DNA of 64,000 nucleotides from NCBI GenBank assembly GCA_963855995.1, contig OY979717.1:7110290-7174289 (forward strand), read 5' to 3'. The DNA comes from Muricea muricata. Its lineage: Eukaryota > Cnidaria > Anthozoa > Malacalcyonacea > Plexauridae. A program made the position numbers and the translations under genes. The notes beneath the pieces were generated by a model that saw nothing but the letters and a program-made list of their open reading frames with translations, had not been told where the DNA came from and ran no database searches. Each line of letters starts with the position of its first letter. The first letter of the stretch is position 1. Of the stretch, positions 31,681 through 42,719 are shown piece after piece.

Positions 31681-32642
31681 TAAGGTGCTCTCGATAAGGC
31701 ATCCGGGACGGCCATCAATTTTCCTGGCCGATGCTCAATCTCAAAGTCAAATGTGACCAGTTCGACTCGCCAACGTGCCAGCTTTCCGCGTGGTTCCTTT
31801 AGGGAAAGAAGATATGTGAGGGGCTTATGGTCAGTAATGACTTTAAAAGAAGACCCTTCGAGATACATAGCAAATTTTTGTAACGCCCACACCACACCAC
31901 ACCTAAACATTCTTTCTCTGTCGCAGAATAATTCTGTTCGGCTTTGTTCAGCGCGCGTGATGCGTATTCAATAACTGTATGTCCTTGTCTTAAAAACTTG
32001 TTACCAGCGTCCGTTTCGACCGCGAACTGTCGTTGGAAGTCTGGATAGCCTAAGACCGGTGTTGATGCAAGGGATCCATGCAACTTCTGGAATGCCTCCT
32101 CACAGTTTGGAGACCATCGAAACACGTGTCTTTTTCCATGAGTATATACATGGGCTGAGCAATCTCCGCAAATTCTGAAATAAAACGACGATAATATGAT
32201 GCCGTGCCTAGGGAACGACGCAATTCCGAGAGGTTAGCGGGCCGTGGAAATTCGCGAATAGCGCGAATTTTCTCAGGACTCAGGTGCTACCCCATCACCA
32301 GAAACGACATGTCCGAGATATCGAACTTGTTTGCAAGCAAACGTGCATATATGTGGCTGAAGTTTCAATTAAGCACTGCGAATCTTATCAAAAACCCGAT
32401 TGAGATGTTCAAAGTGCTCATCTAGACTGCGAGAATAAATAATGACATCGTCCAAGTAAATCAACAGAATCTGCCAATTAAACTCGCCCAATACATTGGT
32501 CATAACTCTTTGGAACGTAGCAGGAGTCCTTTTAAACCAAACGGCATTGTGTTAAATTCATACAGTCCTCTGTGACAACTGAATGCCGTCTTTTCCCGAT
32601 CTGATTCTTTTACTGGAACTTGCCAGTATCCTTTTGTTAAAT
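31680..32642 (-). pseudogene. Gypsy reverse transcriptase (C-terminal part) and RNase H
   Basis: It starts after the MITE at 32646 with IDLTKGYWQVPVKESDREKTAFSC (split by the insertion) and YEFNTMPFGL. A degenerate YLDD region at about 32430-32460, the thumb (SYYRRFISEFAEIA), and RNase H follow, with ITDHKPLTYLL and EIEHRPGKLMAVPDALSR near 31700. Several frame breaks occur (about 32500, 32120, 31920). Confidence 0.83.
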
Positions 32643-32645
32643 CTA

Positions 32646-33336
32646 TAGTCAGGGAGGCAAAGGTCATTTTACCTACCTTCTCGAGGGACAAATCTATTTT
32701 GCTCTTAAATTGTCCGTTACATGCCTAATATAACAATTCTGAATGTTGTTTGGCCCAATTTATCTTGTGGGCTTCGATCAACACGTTTTCTTCAGTTTTA
32801 TTATAAAACTATTATGTGGTCAAAAATAGCAAACTTTCAAGTTCATTCATTTGAAAAATGACTTGTATCATCAGAAAGCTTATAAAAAACAACATATAAG
32901 ACATCATTACGGACACCCTTGTTTTTCAAGCTGTTTTCGAGTTATTGCTGCTTCAAAATGGGAAAATGTCCTAAAATGGCGCTAATTTCCTGGGCACTAG
33001 TCTGAAAATAAGTTTTCGAACGCTCATAACTCAACAAAAATGTGGAAAATAAAAGTAACCATAATAATGTGTTATATGTAGTTTTTTATTACCTTTTTGA
33101 TAACGTAAGTGGTTTTTCCTAGAAATAAGTCCGAAATTTCGCCTTTTTTGACAATAATATAGTTTTATAGAAAATTTAAGAAAAAACGTGTTGGCTGGAG
33201 CCCACAAGAAAAATTGGGCCAAACAACATTCAGAATTGTTATATTAGGCATGTAACGGACAATTTAAGAGCAAAATGAAATTGTCCCTCGATATGGTAAG
33301 TAGACATGTATTTTTGTACCCCTGCCTCCCTGACTA
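32646..33336. mobile_element. 691 bp MITE with long inverted repeats and CTA duplication
   Basis: The ends TAGTCAGGGAGGCA and its complement open an inverted repeat of about 120 bp with one diverged stretch. CTA occurs on both sides (32643-32645 and 33337-33339), and removing the element with one CTA joins the Gypsy RT codons TTL and DLT. The centre (~440 bp) has no transposase. A 3 bp duplication is compatible with the PIF/Harbinger group, but this is not proven. Confidence 0.85.
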
Positions 33337-33339
33337 CTA

Positions 33340-33939
33340 AGGTTGTGAAAATTTTCGCTCCATGGAGAGCTCGCAAGCTATCATTAATTCTAGGAATAGC
33401 AAAGCAATCTTCAACCGTTACTTTATATTTAGCTTACGGAAGTCTACACAGAATCTGGTACTTCCGTCGGCTTTCTTTATTAGCACCAGGAGACTCGCCC
33501 ATGGACTGCGATTGGGTCACATGATGTTGTTAGCAAGACCATCTTGAACAAACTTATCGACTTCCTGGAACTTATGAAACGGCATCCGTCGAGCTGGTTG
33601 TGCCCGTGGAGATGATACTACTGTTGGAATGACATGTTCCACTACATCTGTTGCCCTAAGCTCCCCATCCACTGAAAAAACATCTGCATTGGTTTTAATC
33701 ACCTTATACAGACGATGCTTAGCACTGTCCGAAATTTCCGCAGAATTTGACAATTTACGAGCCATTTGATCAATTTTTACTGCCTTGTCCCGTTGTAACT
33801 GGTCTTTCCTCTGAGTACCCTCCCTAGGCATTGATATGCTGTTTATGACTGAAGCATTGTCGACCGTGGTCGAAAATCTTCCAACGCAAGTTCCTTTGGT
33901 GATTTTAATGACTTTGTCTTTTGGGTTCGTCAGATGCAT
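33340..33939 (-). pseudogene. Gypsy reverse transcriptase, N-terminal part
   Basis: The frame 33939-33517 covers the linker after protease and the RT entry (ARRMPFHKFQEVDKFVQDGL). Broken frames to 33340 hold [20 protein letters not shown] and AKIFTTL, ending at the MITE. Confidence 0.8.
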
Positions 33940-34028
33940 TAGTATCTTACGATTGTTACGTACTGTATCGAGAACCCGACCACACCCAACACCGAACCGT
34001 TCTGACCCTTGATCATGTAGTGATTCTA

Positions 34029-34512
34029 CTATAATCCTAGTTGACCCACTGGCACTCTTTCTTTAATAACACCTGCCTCAATATGCATACTGCGTGCAGG
34101 AACTGTAATGTTAGTGAATGCATATATTCGGCAAATTTTTGGTGTATGAATGGCTTTGTGTGGTAGTGTACTTAAGTTATCATTTTTGCAATCATAGCAA
34201 ACTTGGCCATTCAAAGATAGCTTAACATTTAAGGAAGGAAACAAGTCCATTCCAATGATTGCCTTATATGTAGACTTTAACAGTAAGTCGATGCTCATTT
34301 TCCGTTGTTAAAACAACGGTTCTCACAGCCCGACAGGTGGTTAGCAGATCAAATACTGTTCCCAAGTCTGAACCATCAACAGTATGTGGTGTATATTGTG
34401 ATGGAACTTTATGCCCTACTGCCCTTGAAGCAAGGTGCTGAGAAATGACACTTATCTCCGCACCTGTGTCCATTAACCATGTACAGGGTTGTCCACCTAC
34501 CCCACCATCCAT
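34029..34512 (-). pseudogene. Gypsy aspartic protease
   Basis: The catalytic motif is LMDTGAEISVIS (DTG near 34470) at the start of the frame 34512-34264. The second half follows in another frame (34298-34029) with AIIGMDLFPSLNVKL, the flap and C-terminal hydrophobic region. The enzyme cleaves the Gag-Pol polyprotein in intact elements. One frame break near 34290 inactivates it. Confidence 0.82.
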
Positions 34513-34564
34513 TTCTATACGAGATAGTCTGCTCTGGGTTGCACCAGGTATGCTTGTTGCTGAT

Positions 34565-35162
34565 ACATAGAGATTACCGCATGGTTGGCGAGTGCGTACG
34601 ATTTTTATGCACGAGTTGTGAAAGATTGATAAACGAACGAATGAGCGCAGCGAACGAGTGAGTTTAGCAAACTTTCACAGCAAGTGCATAATAAAAATCG
34701 TACAAACGAGCCAAACATGCAGTAATTTGTTTATGCCAAACATATAGAGATTATTTTAAAACTGGAAACCTGTCAAAGGCGAACAATGTCGAAACAAAAT
34801 ATTGAACTCTCAAAACAGAATCATACCATTTGTTTCTCCCTTATTTGGCCTAAATAGTGAGTCAAAGCTGTTCTTCTTTCGGTTTCATGTTTTTTTTATT
34901 GGGGAAGCTCTTCTTCTTTTAGACATAAAAGTCAAATAACCCTTTCGCTCCTTCCCCAACACGGCGACCATGTTGTGAGCAAAATAACGACAATACGATT
35001 TTCTTCACTAGTGAGAAAAACCGTATAGCCAATCAAAATGCTGATACGATAAATTTTCACTAGTGAAAAAAATCGTACGGCCAATGAAAACGCTTATTCG
35101 CTTCTCCACAATGAAAATACGATTTTTATTTCACCCGTATACCTCGCGTAAATCTCTATATG
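34565..35162. mobile_element. ~600 bp MITE-like element with internal hairpin, between Gypsy gag and protease
   Basis: Imperfect terminal repeats CATAGAGATTACC and CATATAGAGATTTACG (right end reversed) are flanked by TA on both sides. It separates two Gypsy coding parts and contains the 140 bp hairpin at 34579-34720. No coding frame is seen. Tc1/mariner-type TA duplication is possible but rests on two bases. Confidence 0.65.
34579..34720. repeat. Hairpin with gagcgcagcgaac loop
   Basis: The arms (gtgcgtacgatttttatgcac and its approximate complement near 34684-34703) pair around a loop at 34641-34659 containing gagcgcagcgaacgag. Confidence 0.75.
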
Positions 35163-36452
35163 TATGGGATAATAATGGTGACGTCTTTCTTTCACATTGA
35201 TCCCTTTCAATAATGCCTTTTGACGTGTGATATCATGGAGTTTTGCTTTCTCTCTCTTTACCTCAATTTGTTTGATTTTGCATTCTCTCTCATTTCGCTC
35301 ATTCTGCCTTTGTTTTCGAGTTTTTCTACTGAATGCACCACTGGGATGCGCTTTAAAAACAGGATTATTACAACTGTCATTACAGTCATCTGCAACTTGG
35401 TCTACTTCTAAAACAGAATATTTATTGTACCAGTCCGGTCTTATATCATCCAGTATCCTTTCCTTTGAGACATCAGGTCTGTTCAGGTGTGTCGGGGCTG
35501 AGAGGTATTGGCCAACCCTCCCAGCCCGCTGTCCTTTCTCATTGGGAAAAAATCAGCCTTGTGACCCCAATTCTTGCAGTGAAAACAAACCCCATTGAAA
35601 TGCATACCCTGATTCTGCCGCTGGGCAGGAGAATTTTTGCGGCAATTTCGTGCCAAGTGGCCAGGAGCTCCACAATTGTAACAATTCCCCGCACTTTGTC
35701 GTCGGGATCCTCCATCCGGTCTTCGTGGCTGTGCTTGCATGGCAGCTATAGTTTTGGTTAACTGTTGTTGTCCCACTGCTAGTTCACTCAGAGCTTGCCA
35801 TAAACGATCCTGAGAGGTTTCATTGCTGGCTGGTTTCCCTTGTAATTGTGGTTTACTACTTGCAGCATTGGAAGAGGAAATCGCATTTATACCAACATTG
35901 CCTGCTTCCCGTTCTACTTGTGCAGCACGCAACACAACATCCTCCATACTACTACTATCCATATTATATAATGTCCAAGTTAGCTTCTGGCGAATATCCT
36001 GACGGAGAGCTTTTCTAAAATGGGCAACCACCACTGCATTTTTTGCAACAAATTCCGTTACTTCGGGGTAAGCTTTAGATACCAGCTCAATAATGGCAAA
36101 TTTCAACTCTATTACAGTTTCTCTTGGGTGCTGACGGCCTTCTGCCAACTCCTGTTGATACTGAGCCTTGGTTTTGAAAGGCTTAAAACGTTCCTCGAGG
36201 GCTGCTTTTGCGTGAGCAAACGAATCAGCTTGAGAAAAATGTTTTTGGCTCACCTTTGACCGACAAATGTAGAAGGGCAACTTTCTTGTGCTCACCTTCG
36301 ATTTCTTTCACCACAAAATACGACTCAACCTGCCGAATATGGCTCGCAATCTCGGTTTTATCACTGCCATCCCACTGCGATAGACCACCCGAAGCCATCT
36401 TTATGTTCGTATCAAGAATATTTACAATCGCGTTAAAAATAATAACAGTCAA
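35163..36452 (-). pseudogene. Gypsy gag with two zinc knuckles
   Basis: The N-terminal part (36452-36225) and main part (36295-35483) overlap with a frame change near 36250. The capsid-like region includes AKAALEERFKPFKTKAQY, followed by a coiled stretch and then two CCHC-type knuckles: CYNCGAPGHLARNC (about 35645-35690) and CFHCKNWGHKADFF, where the last cysteine is lost. The protein would coat the RNA genome. A linker of ~300 bp with stops follows to the MITE at 35162. Confidence 0.85.
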
Positions 36453-36481
36453 CTCCTTTCGGCGTAATTAAAAAATATTTA

Positions 36482-36499
36482 TCCCACAGCTGCCACCAA
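36482..36499 (-). promoter_or_regulatory. Gypsy primer-binding-like site
   Basis: On the minus strand TTGGTGGCAGCTGTGGGA follows the 5' LTR directly. TGG at the LTR edge is the usual complement of a tRNA CCA end; the tRNA species was not assigned. Confidence 0.65.
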
Positions 36500-36685
36500 T
36501 GTTAGCAAACAAGTATTCTGGTAAATCTAAACAGTTTTATTGTCTGAAAATTCTAATCCTTTTCTTTACATTCTCCTTGCACTACACGACTACCCACACC
36601 AAGCTATTGTCATTGCGCATGCTCCACAGGAGCCCACTTAGTTCATGTAACATAAACAATATTAACAATAAATATCCCTATATCA
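36500..36685 (-). repeat. Gypsy 5' LTR (186 bp)
   Basis: Matches 14904-15087 over its length with about a dozen differences by eye. The ends are TGTTAGC and CTATATCA on the plus strand. It is flanked by ATAT at 36686-36689. Confidence 0.9.
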
Positions 36686-36781
36686 ATATAACCAAACATT
36701 ATTCAAGTAGACATAGATAGACTACCTTTTATAAGTGAGGTTTATCAATGTAAATATAGTAAATCAATTAAAAAAAGTTTC

Positions 36782-36858
<77 letters not shown>
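36686..36858 (+). pseudogene. R4/Dong-like retrotransposon B, 3' UTR and (ATT)n tail
   Basis: This is the other side of the Gypsy insertion. The UTR has the family hairpin (about 36725-36755), then AAGTTTCCATT and an ATT microsatellite (36783-36858). It continues the element that stops at 14903. Confidence 0.85.
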
Positions 36859-36860
<2 letters not shown>

Positions 36861-37245
36861 AATATCAGGATCTAGTTAACGAACAGTTAAAAAATGACAA
36901 AAAAGCAAAATTTGTGAATGTAGATATCTATTAGTTCTTTAGGCGTGTTAAGTGAAACTTCATTAAGTCTAATTGAAATGTTGAAAGATCTAGAATTTGA
37001 TGAAGAATGTCTAAAATACCTTGTTAGAATAATTAACACTTGTATTAGGTCCACATAGTCATATTATATATTCTGTAAACAAAACAAAGTCTGGGATAAC
37101 CCAGAAATAATGTCATACTAATATTTTACATAGAAAGAGTTAATTCAAGTAGACACTGATAAACTACCTGTTACAGGGAGGTTTATCATTGTAATTTACA
37201 TGTCGTTAAAAATTAATAAAAGTTCCATTATTATTATTATTATTA
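36859..37245 (+). pseudogene. R4/Dong-like copy C (severely 5'-truncated)
   Basis: It starts after element B's ATT tail within the codons following the endonuclease motif (YQDLVNEQ), with several stops, and reaches the conserved C-terminus near 37080 and codons for WDNPEIM. The hairpin at 37157-37188 is perfect over 8 bp (TGATAAAC with GTTTATCA). An ATT tail closes it (about 37220-37245). Confidence 0.82.
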
Positions 37246-37390
37246 CTATTACTTAATTTTTATACAATTATATATAGCCATCATATTTCAGTAATCCAAG
37301 TAGGCGATTGTAAATTACCTTTTTAAGCGAGATTTGCAATTGTTTGTACATAAGAAAAAACTATTCAATAAAGTTTCCATTATTATTATT
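37246..37390 (+). pseudogene. R4/Dong-like copy D (3' UTR only)
   Basis: Only about 140 bp of the 3' UTR is present: the hairpin (ATTGTAAAT at 37308-37316 pairing with ATTTGCAAT), AATAAAGTTTCCATT and a short ATT tail. Its 5' edge adjoins the tail of copy C. Confidence 0.8.
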
Positions 37391-37471
37391 CATGTTTAAA
37401 AATATCCACCATCGCAAATAATTGAATTACGGTGAATTTACAACCATACGCTACAATAATTACTATAACAT

Positions 37472-37812
37472 TGGCCCGACTAAAGACGGATGATCCGTCA
37501 AGACGGATCATTCGTCTGACAGATCATCCGTCTAAGTATAAACACAAGACGAGCTATCCAGACGAACTACGTAAAAAGATAGTTCGTCTAATAATTCGTC
37601 TGTGTATAAACGCGGGCAAGCAGACGGATCATCCGTCAAGACGAACTACGCGAGCAAATTCGTCTGAACAGACGAACTACGCAGATAGTTCGTCTTGACG
37701 GATGATCCGTCTGCTTGCCCGCGTTTATACACAGTCGAATTATTAGACGAATTATTTTTTCTTGCCCAAGTTCGTCCAGACGGATCATCCGTCTCTAGTA
37801 TAAATCGGGCCA
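37472..37812. mobile_element. 341 bp MITE made of nested palindromes
   Basis: The outer ends are TGGCCCGA and its complement. Inside, a perfect 47 bp inverted repeat (37602-37648 with 37686-37732) encloses a 37-base loop that is itself a hairpin (ttcgtctg with cagacgaa). The motifs gacggatcatccgtc and agacgaacta recur many times. No protein is encoded. Strand separation would give a T-shaped fold. The class is unknown. Confidence 0.8.
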
Positions 37813-37829
37813 TTTATAAAATATCCATT

Positions 37830-38640
37830 AAAAAGTTAAAACAATTACAAGACACAACAATTACTAGTGTTTTTATATTTTTATGTGTGTGATGTTTATG
37901 TTTCTGGGTTTTTCTTGTTGTCCGAGAATGAGTTTGTTTTGCCCGACACACTGTGGTGAAGTGGTTTTGTTTTCCGCAAATGTTGCATGTTTTGCCTCGC
38001 GCTGGACATGCGCCTTTGTGCAGAAATTCAGGGCCGCAATTCTTACAAGTGGATTAATTTAGAATTATACTTATTAAGCTTTGTGGAAACACCACGTAAA
38101 TTTATTATTTATTTATTTATTTATTTATTTAGAATTACTGTAATTATTATTCCGATAGTGTTGTTCCAGTTTATACGCTTCCCCGTCCTTTGTTTCTTTG
38201 GATTAGATTTCGTTAGTCTGAAAGGTACTTTGTTCGTCTCTACGTCCGTCTATAAGCATAGCCTTTAAGTCAAACATCGGATCGCGTAGAGCCCGTTTAC
38301 ATATTTTTGATGATCTGCCACCAATAACTACTTGCTCCTCAATTTTAACTTCGATATTCGTAAACTCGTTAGTCTCTGCCATCGTACGTAATCGCGTGTA
38401 GAATTGGTCTTGCGTAGCCTGTCGAAAACGGTAAACTTCGTATCGTTTGTTTTTCTGAGGGTCAAACTGGGCCTTAAGTTTCGCCTTTGCAATGTCATAG
38501 TCCGCGTCAGTTCCTGTATGGGAAATTTGTTTGAATACTTCGCGCACTCGTGAGCCAGCTTATTCCAATTTTGGCATCCGGACAAAACTCCGGCATTGGC
38601 GTAATTGTTATGGATTGCATGATTTGTATCGTTGGTTGCT
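37830..38640 (-). pseudogene. Second Ty3/Gypsy-type gag relic
   Basis: A piece of capsid sequence (38547-38203) reads VFKQISHTGTDADYDIAKAK, then FDPQKNKRYEVYRFRQATQ and IEEQVVIGGRSSKICKRALRDP, a pattern typical of invertebrate Gypsy gag. After a break the zinc-knuckle region appears at about 37935-38055 (CKNCGPEFLHKGACPARGK, then CNICGKQNHFTTVC). The upstream part near 38600 is frameshifted and has an internal deletion. No LTR or pol was found for it. It differs clearly from the provirus at 14904-36685. Confidence 0.75.
38101..38131. repeat. (TTTA)n microsatellite
   Basis: About seven TTTA units inside the gag relic, probably the tail of a small insertion or a simple slippage product. Confidence 0.9.
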
Positions 38641-38700
38641 GTTGTGGGATGTCACCTTCGTCCCCAGATATTACGTGTATATATGTATATTTATCAGTTA

Positions 38701-38831
38701 TAGACCCGAAGCGAGGGTGATTCGGCAAAATATTAACCCGAAGTAATGATATTTCCCGAGGGCTTTAGCCCGAGGGAACTATCATCACTGAGGGTTTACT
38801 ATTTTGCCGAATCACCCAAGCGGAGGGTCTA
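38701..38831. repeat. 131 bp hairpin element
   Basis: The ends tagaccc and gggtcta pair, and the arms (gggtgattcggcaaaat with attttgccgaatcaccc) are almost perfect to a small loop near 38765. This is likely a tiny foldback MITE. Confidence 0.8.
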
Positions 38832-39360
38832 CATATAAATGATATATTATACCGAAAATATATAACTGTTCAAGTCCAGGACAACTTGTCAACATACCTT
38901 CGAGAATACGAGATTTCGTTTTTAACTTAAATAAACAATTTTCCCAAAGTTCTTTGCCAAATGGCATCAAGTAAATAGAGGTGAATAATTTTTCCGTCTT
39001 TAGAACATCTTGTTTTGTAAAATTTCCAGTGAAACCACTTAAAAAACACCGTAGAATATCCATACACTCTTGTGACTTGCCGTTAGATCTAGGAATTGCA
39101 CATTGGCCGCCATATTGAATTTAATCGCACAAGAGCCTGGTAACGAGTTTAAAGATCAGGCATTCTTAATATTTATTACCATCAAAATTGGAAAAATAAC
39201 TGACTTGTAATTGAACTCGAATTTAATACCGTGCCATGTTTCCATTATATATCAGAACAAATTTTGTATAATGTATATTAATATTGTAACAAATATTTTT
39301 ATTTTTTTATTCATTTTTGCTAATTTGTTTGTTGCCACAAGTTTATCTATTTAGTGTCTA
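38832..39360. other. No gene seen
   Basis: A+T-rich DNA. A 27 bp phrase near 39091-39117 (gcacattggccgccatatt) is found inverted near 39679-39705, so the stretch 39080-39720 is bracketed by an inverted repeat. An 83-codon minus-strand frame (38812-39063) has no recognisable feature. Confidence 0.4.
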
Positions 39361-39364
39361 TTAA

Positions 39365-39596
39365 ACCATAGACAATCTAAGGAATGGACTGGAAACGCAA
39401 GCTAAAGTTTACGCGACATCCGTGATACGCTTTACTTTGGAACCCTGTAACTTCCCTTTAAATACATTTCAGGACTTCGTATTTACATATTTTAAACAAG
39501 AACAGAAATATGAATGGAACTATCGACTTTTAAAACTTTTCAGAGAGATAAACGAGGCGGAAAAGCGTTTCCAGTCCATCTGTTGATTGTCTATGA
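39365..39596. mobile_element. 232 bp MITE flanked by TTAA
   Basis: Inverted ends of ~35 bp (catagacaatc...ggactggaaacgc against its complement near 39564-39596) are bordered by TTAA at 39361-39364 and 39597-39600. TTAA duplication is typical of piggyBac and Kolobok families. No coding frame is present. Confidence 0.7.
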
Positions 39597-39600
39597 TTAA

Positions 39601-39975
39601 ACATGGACCATTCCACGTTGGAGTTGCTGCGGCGGAAGTGTTTCTTACTCGTGCTCAGGCCACAGGATGGCAAAAACCAATATGGCGGCCAATGTGCAAT
39701 TCCTATATCCATCCGCTTCTACTCTTGTGTGCTCCCGCCATTTTTCATTGTTTTTAATCGGCACGTGTAGCTCTCGCGGGATGTCGCGTGAGATTATTCA
39801 AAAGTCGAATCTACCGGAAGATTCGACCCCGATCGAATTTCCCGGGAGATTGGGGCGAATAGCATGCCTCGGGGAAAAAACCTAGGGTCAGAATTTCCGA
39901 TGGTCTTCGCTGAAAAATACTATGAACACGAGCCACTAACAGAACATTTTGCCGGATTGGACGAGCTAAGTTTGA
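39601..39975. other. No gene seen
   Basis: Moderately G+C-rich stretch with an inverted repeat partner to 39091-39117 and a GGCGGCCAATGT phrase. Frames here are short and unremarkable. Confidence 0.35.
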
Positions 39976-39976
39976 G

Positions 39977-40144
<168 letters not shown>

Positions 40145-40146
40145 AG

Positions 40147-40298
40147 GTTATCATATGAGAGGCGAGGTGATATCAGTTTTATCGCTCGAGAGACGATATC
40201 ATATTTTGTCACGAGTGAGCGCAGCGAACGAGGGACAAAATATGATATCGTAACGAGAGCGATAAAACTGATATTACCGAGTCTCGAATATGATAATC
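40147..40298. repeat. Hairpin with gagcgcagcgaac loop
   Basis: Arms of ~65 bp (gatatcagttttatcgctc with its complement near 40250-40270, and acgatatcatattttgtc with its complement) surround a loop at 40212-40232 containing gagtgagcgcagcgaacgag. A second inverted pair (about 40302-40326 with 40637-40665) extends the structure, so the whole 40147-40665 may be one MITE. Confidence 0.75.
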
Positions 40299-41049
40299 TA
40301 TTTATCACATACTTGTGCCTTTATCTAGAGCAAAAACCAGATTATATTTTCAAATTATTTACACTTCGAGTACATTTCAAAATGAATTCAAAATGATTGC
40401 TGAAAATACGCTAAACAGGTAAAAATTAAAAAAACAAACCAAAAATAACTTATCTTTTAATAGCTGCAAATTTCTTTGTGTTGTTTTCCTTGTATTATTT
40501 AATATTTTTATTCTTATCTCTCTATCGATCCTTCAGTCGGACGCCATCTTTGTTTTGAGCGGGACAAAAAACGATATCGCGGGACAAAAAACGATATCAC
40601 GGGACATATCGTTTTTATGTCACCGTGTTATCGCCCGGATAAAGGCACAAGTATGTGATAAATATATATATACAATGTCTCGGAATTTATCTGGTAGTGT
40701 TTGTGACCGTACTTGTGTTTGAATGATATATCGTCAAAAAGTTCATAGATTTACAAAAAACTTAAAATGTTTATCAAGATGTTTATAAGGGGGCCAAATT
40801 TCCGAAAGGTGAAACCAAATGTTTGGGGGTGGTGGGTGGGGTGAGGATGGGTGTTTCCTGGGACACCGGAAGTGCAAGGCATTAGTAATCATGTGATTCA
40901 TGTCTGAAATCACGTCTGAGCTTGTCTGAGTTTTGTGTATGTTCAAGAGATTTGTTGCTGTCAACGTGACTTTCAAGTTTACAAATCATAGGAATTTCGT
41001 TTTTGTTAGCTTCAGTATTTTCAAACAAGCTTTCTGGTCGCGAGGAAAT

Positions 41050-41122
41050 ATGACTTGGTTATTGCTTTTATCAGCACTGTTTGTGGCAAGATGTGGTGGG
41101 CAGGCTTCCTCAAGTTTTAAAG
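41050..41122 (+). CDS. Candidate host gene first coding exon with signal peptide
   Basis: The ATG at 41050 opens 24 codons: MTWLLLLSALFVA, then RCGGQASSSFK. A short N-region, a hydrophobic core of ~11 residues and small residues before a likely cleavage at about residue 17 form a convincing signal peptide. The codons end at AAAG followed by GTACGG, an acceptable splice donor (GT at 41123). The frame closes soon after in the intron. The stretch is not part of any repeat seen elsewhere in the window. If real, the gene encodes a secreted or membrane protein on the plus strand; the next exon was not found. Alternative: a chance hydrophobic frame. Confidence 0.4.
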
Positions 41123-42719
41123 GTACGGTTTGTTTTGAACTTTATACTGTTTGTTTTATATCAATATTGATACTACTGCGTGCTTGTGTGGTAATATCTT
41201 GATATTCATGATCATGTACTATCAACTAATGTAATGTGTGGTATCCAGCGAATATTACGTACGTGGCATTGCGAAACTTTTAGTTCCATGGTGCATTCCA
41301 TGCACGAAAGTTCGGATATCTCCGGCGTGGAGTTTCAAAAATCATAATATAATTTATAATAAAATTCGGCGTACAATCACGAATCTTCGGCGTGGACTTT
41401 ACACAGAATGCACCCTGGTTTTAGTTTCGCTTCTGTTAACTTTATATTCGATTAGGTTATTGTCATTTTAATTGCTGTTGGTTTATGTGTTACGTAGTTG
41501 AGTTTCTTTCCGCAATATATAAGTTTCAACACAAATTTTAGTTATGTCGTGTCAGATAAGAGTTCAAGTTTGTTATAAGTAATATTACTATTACTATCAA
41601 TATGTTTACTATAGACTTGGTCATGCTGATATCATACTGAAAAAATGCTTAAAAGATTTTATATCAGTATCATTTTCACCGAGGTACCAAATGTACCGCA
41701 GAACATTAACCTAACCGTATAGGTTGTAGATCAGTTTACATGGTTTACACATGCAATTTTTGCAGTCTGTGGGAGATTTTCAGTGGTAAAGTCAACCCTA
41801 ACAATGTGGTCATTCTATGCAATTATTCCATGTTTATAGATCATAAAAACAATGAATTTCAAAGAAATGGATAATGATTTAAAATTTGATTGGTTTGATT
41901 TGTCATATGCCTTCAATACTATTCAAGCACAATATGAAAACAAACAAAGTTTATGTTATCATGATTAGCTTGCAGTTTTAATTAGGATATATCAGTACTT
42001 TAAGTCATCAGTACAAATATATTTGATATACTGTTATTGTAGCATAAGAAAACCAATTCTGTGATGTACTGGTATCAACAATACCCATTATAACTTCCCA
42101 TCTTTTACTCAGTACATGAATATTAAATTGTGAATGACTAATCTATAATCATATTAATAATACTAATAGGCAGGGCACAGGTGCGGTGAAGTTTGATATG
42201 ATTTCCACAATTGATTTAAAGAAATATTCATAAACACTCCGTAAACATTTAAAGTTACAAATTTACATATTACAAATACTTTGTATCAACATTCATGCTC
42301 ACTCCCAGTGTGTTGTTATGCTCTATTATGAAATTAAAGTGTCAATCAAAATAGAAATTTCCTTATTATTAACCCAACTGATCTATTTAATACTGTACTA
42401 TGATTCCAAACACACTCCCCCTATTTTAACTACACCATTCCCACTTGTAGCTTTTGCTTTGTACCTTGACTGCTGATATATCAGCTGGGTTTATTTATTT
42501 ATTTAGCCTTGCCTATAATTACACAACAAGCAATACATACGACATACAGCCATCTCTGTTCTACCTCAGATTGCAGAAACCTCAAAGCCATGCCTCAAAT
42601 AAGAATTATGCCAAACAATATGTCAGTTTCAGTTTTATAGTTTCATTTGAAAATTTGAAATTTTGAACATGGCATTAGTAATAATGAAAAATGCTTATAA
42701 TAAGTTTGTCATAGATGTA
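41123..42719. other. Intron-like A+T-rich DNA, no gene seen
   Basis: No long frame, repeat or transposon motif was recognised. It is the longest low-repeat stretch of the window and would be the first intron if the exon at 41050 is real. Confidence 0.45.

Noticed and set aside
37472-37812. CRISPR-like short repeats
   Set aside because: Repeats are inverted as well as direct and fold into one hairpin; this is a MITE.
39679-39705. YY1-like motif ATGGCGGCC as host promoter
   Set aside because: The phrase is part of an inverted repeat and similar phrases occur in MITEs; no gene start follows.
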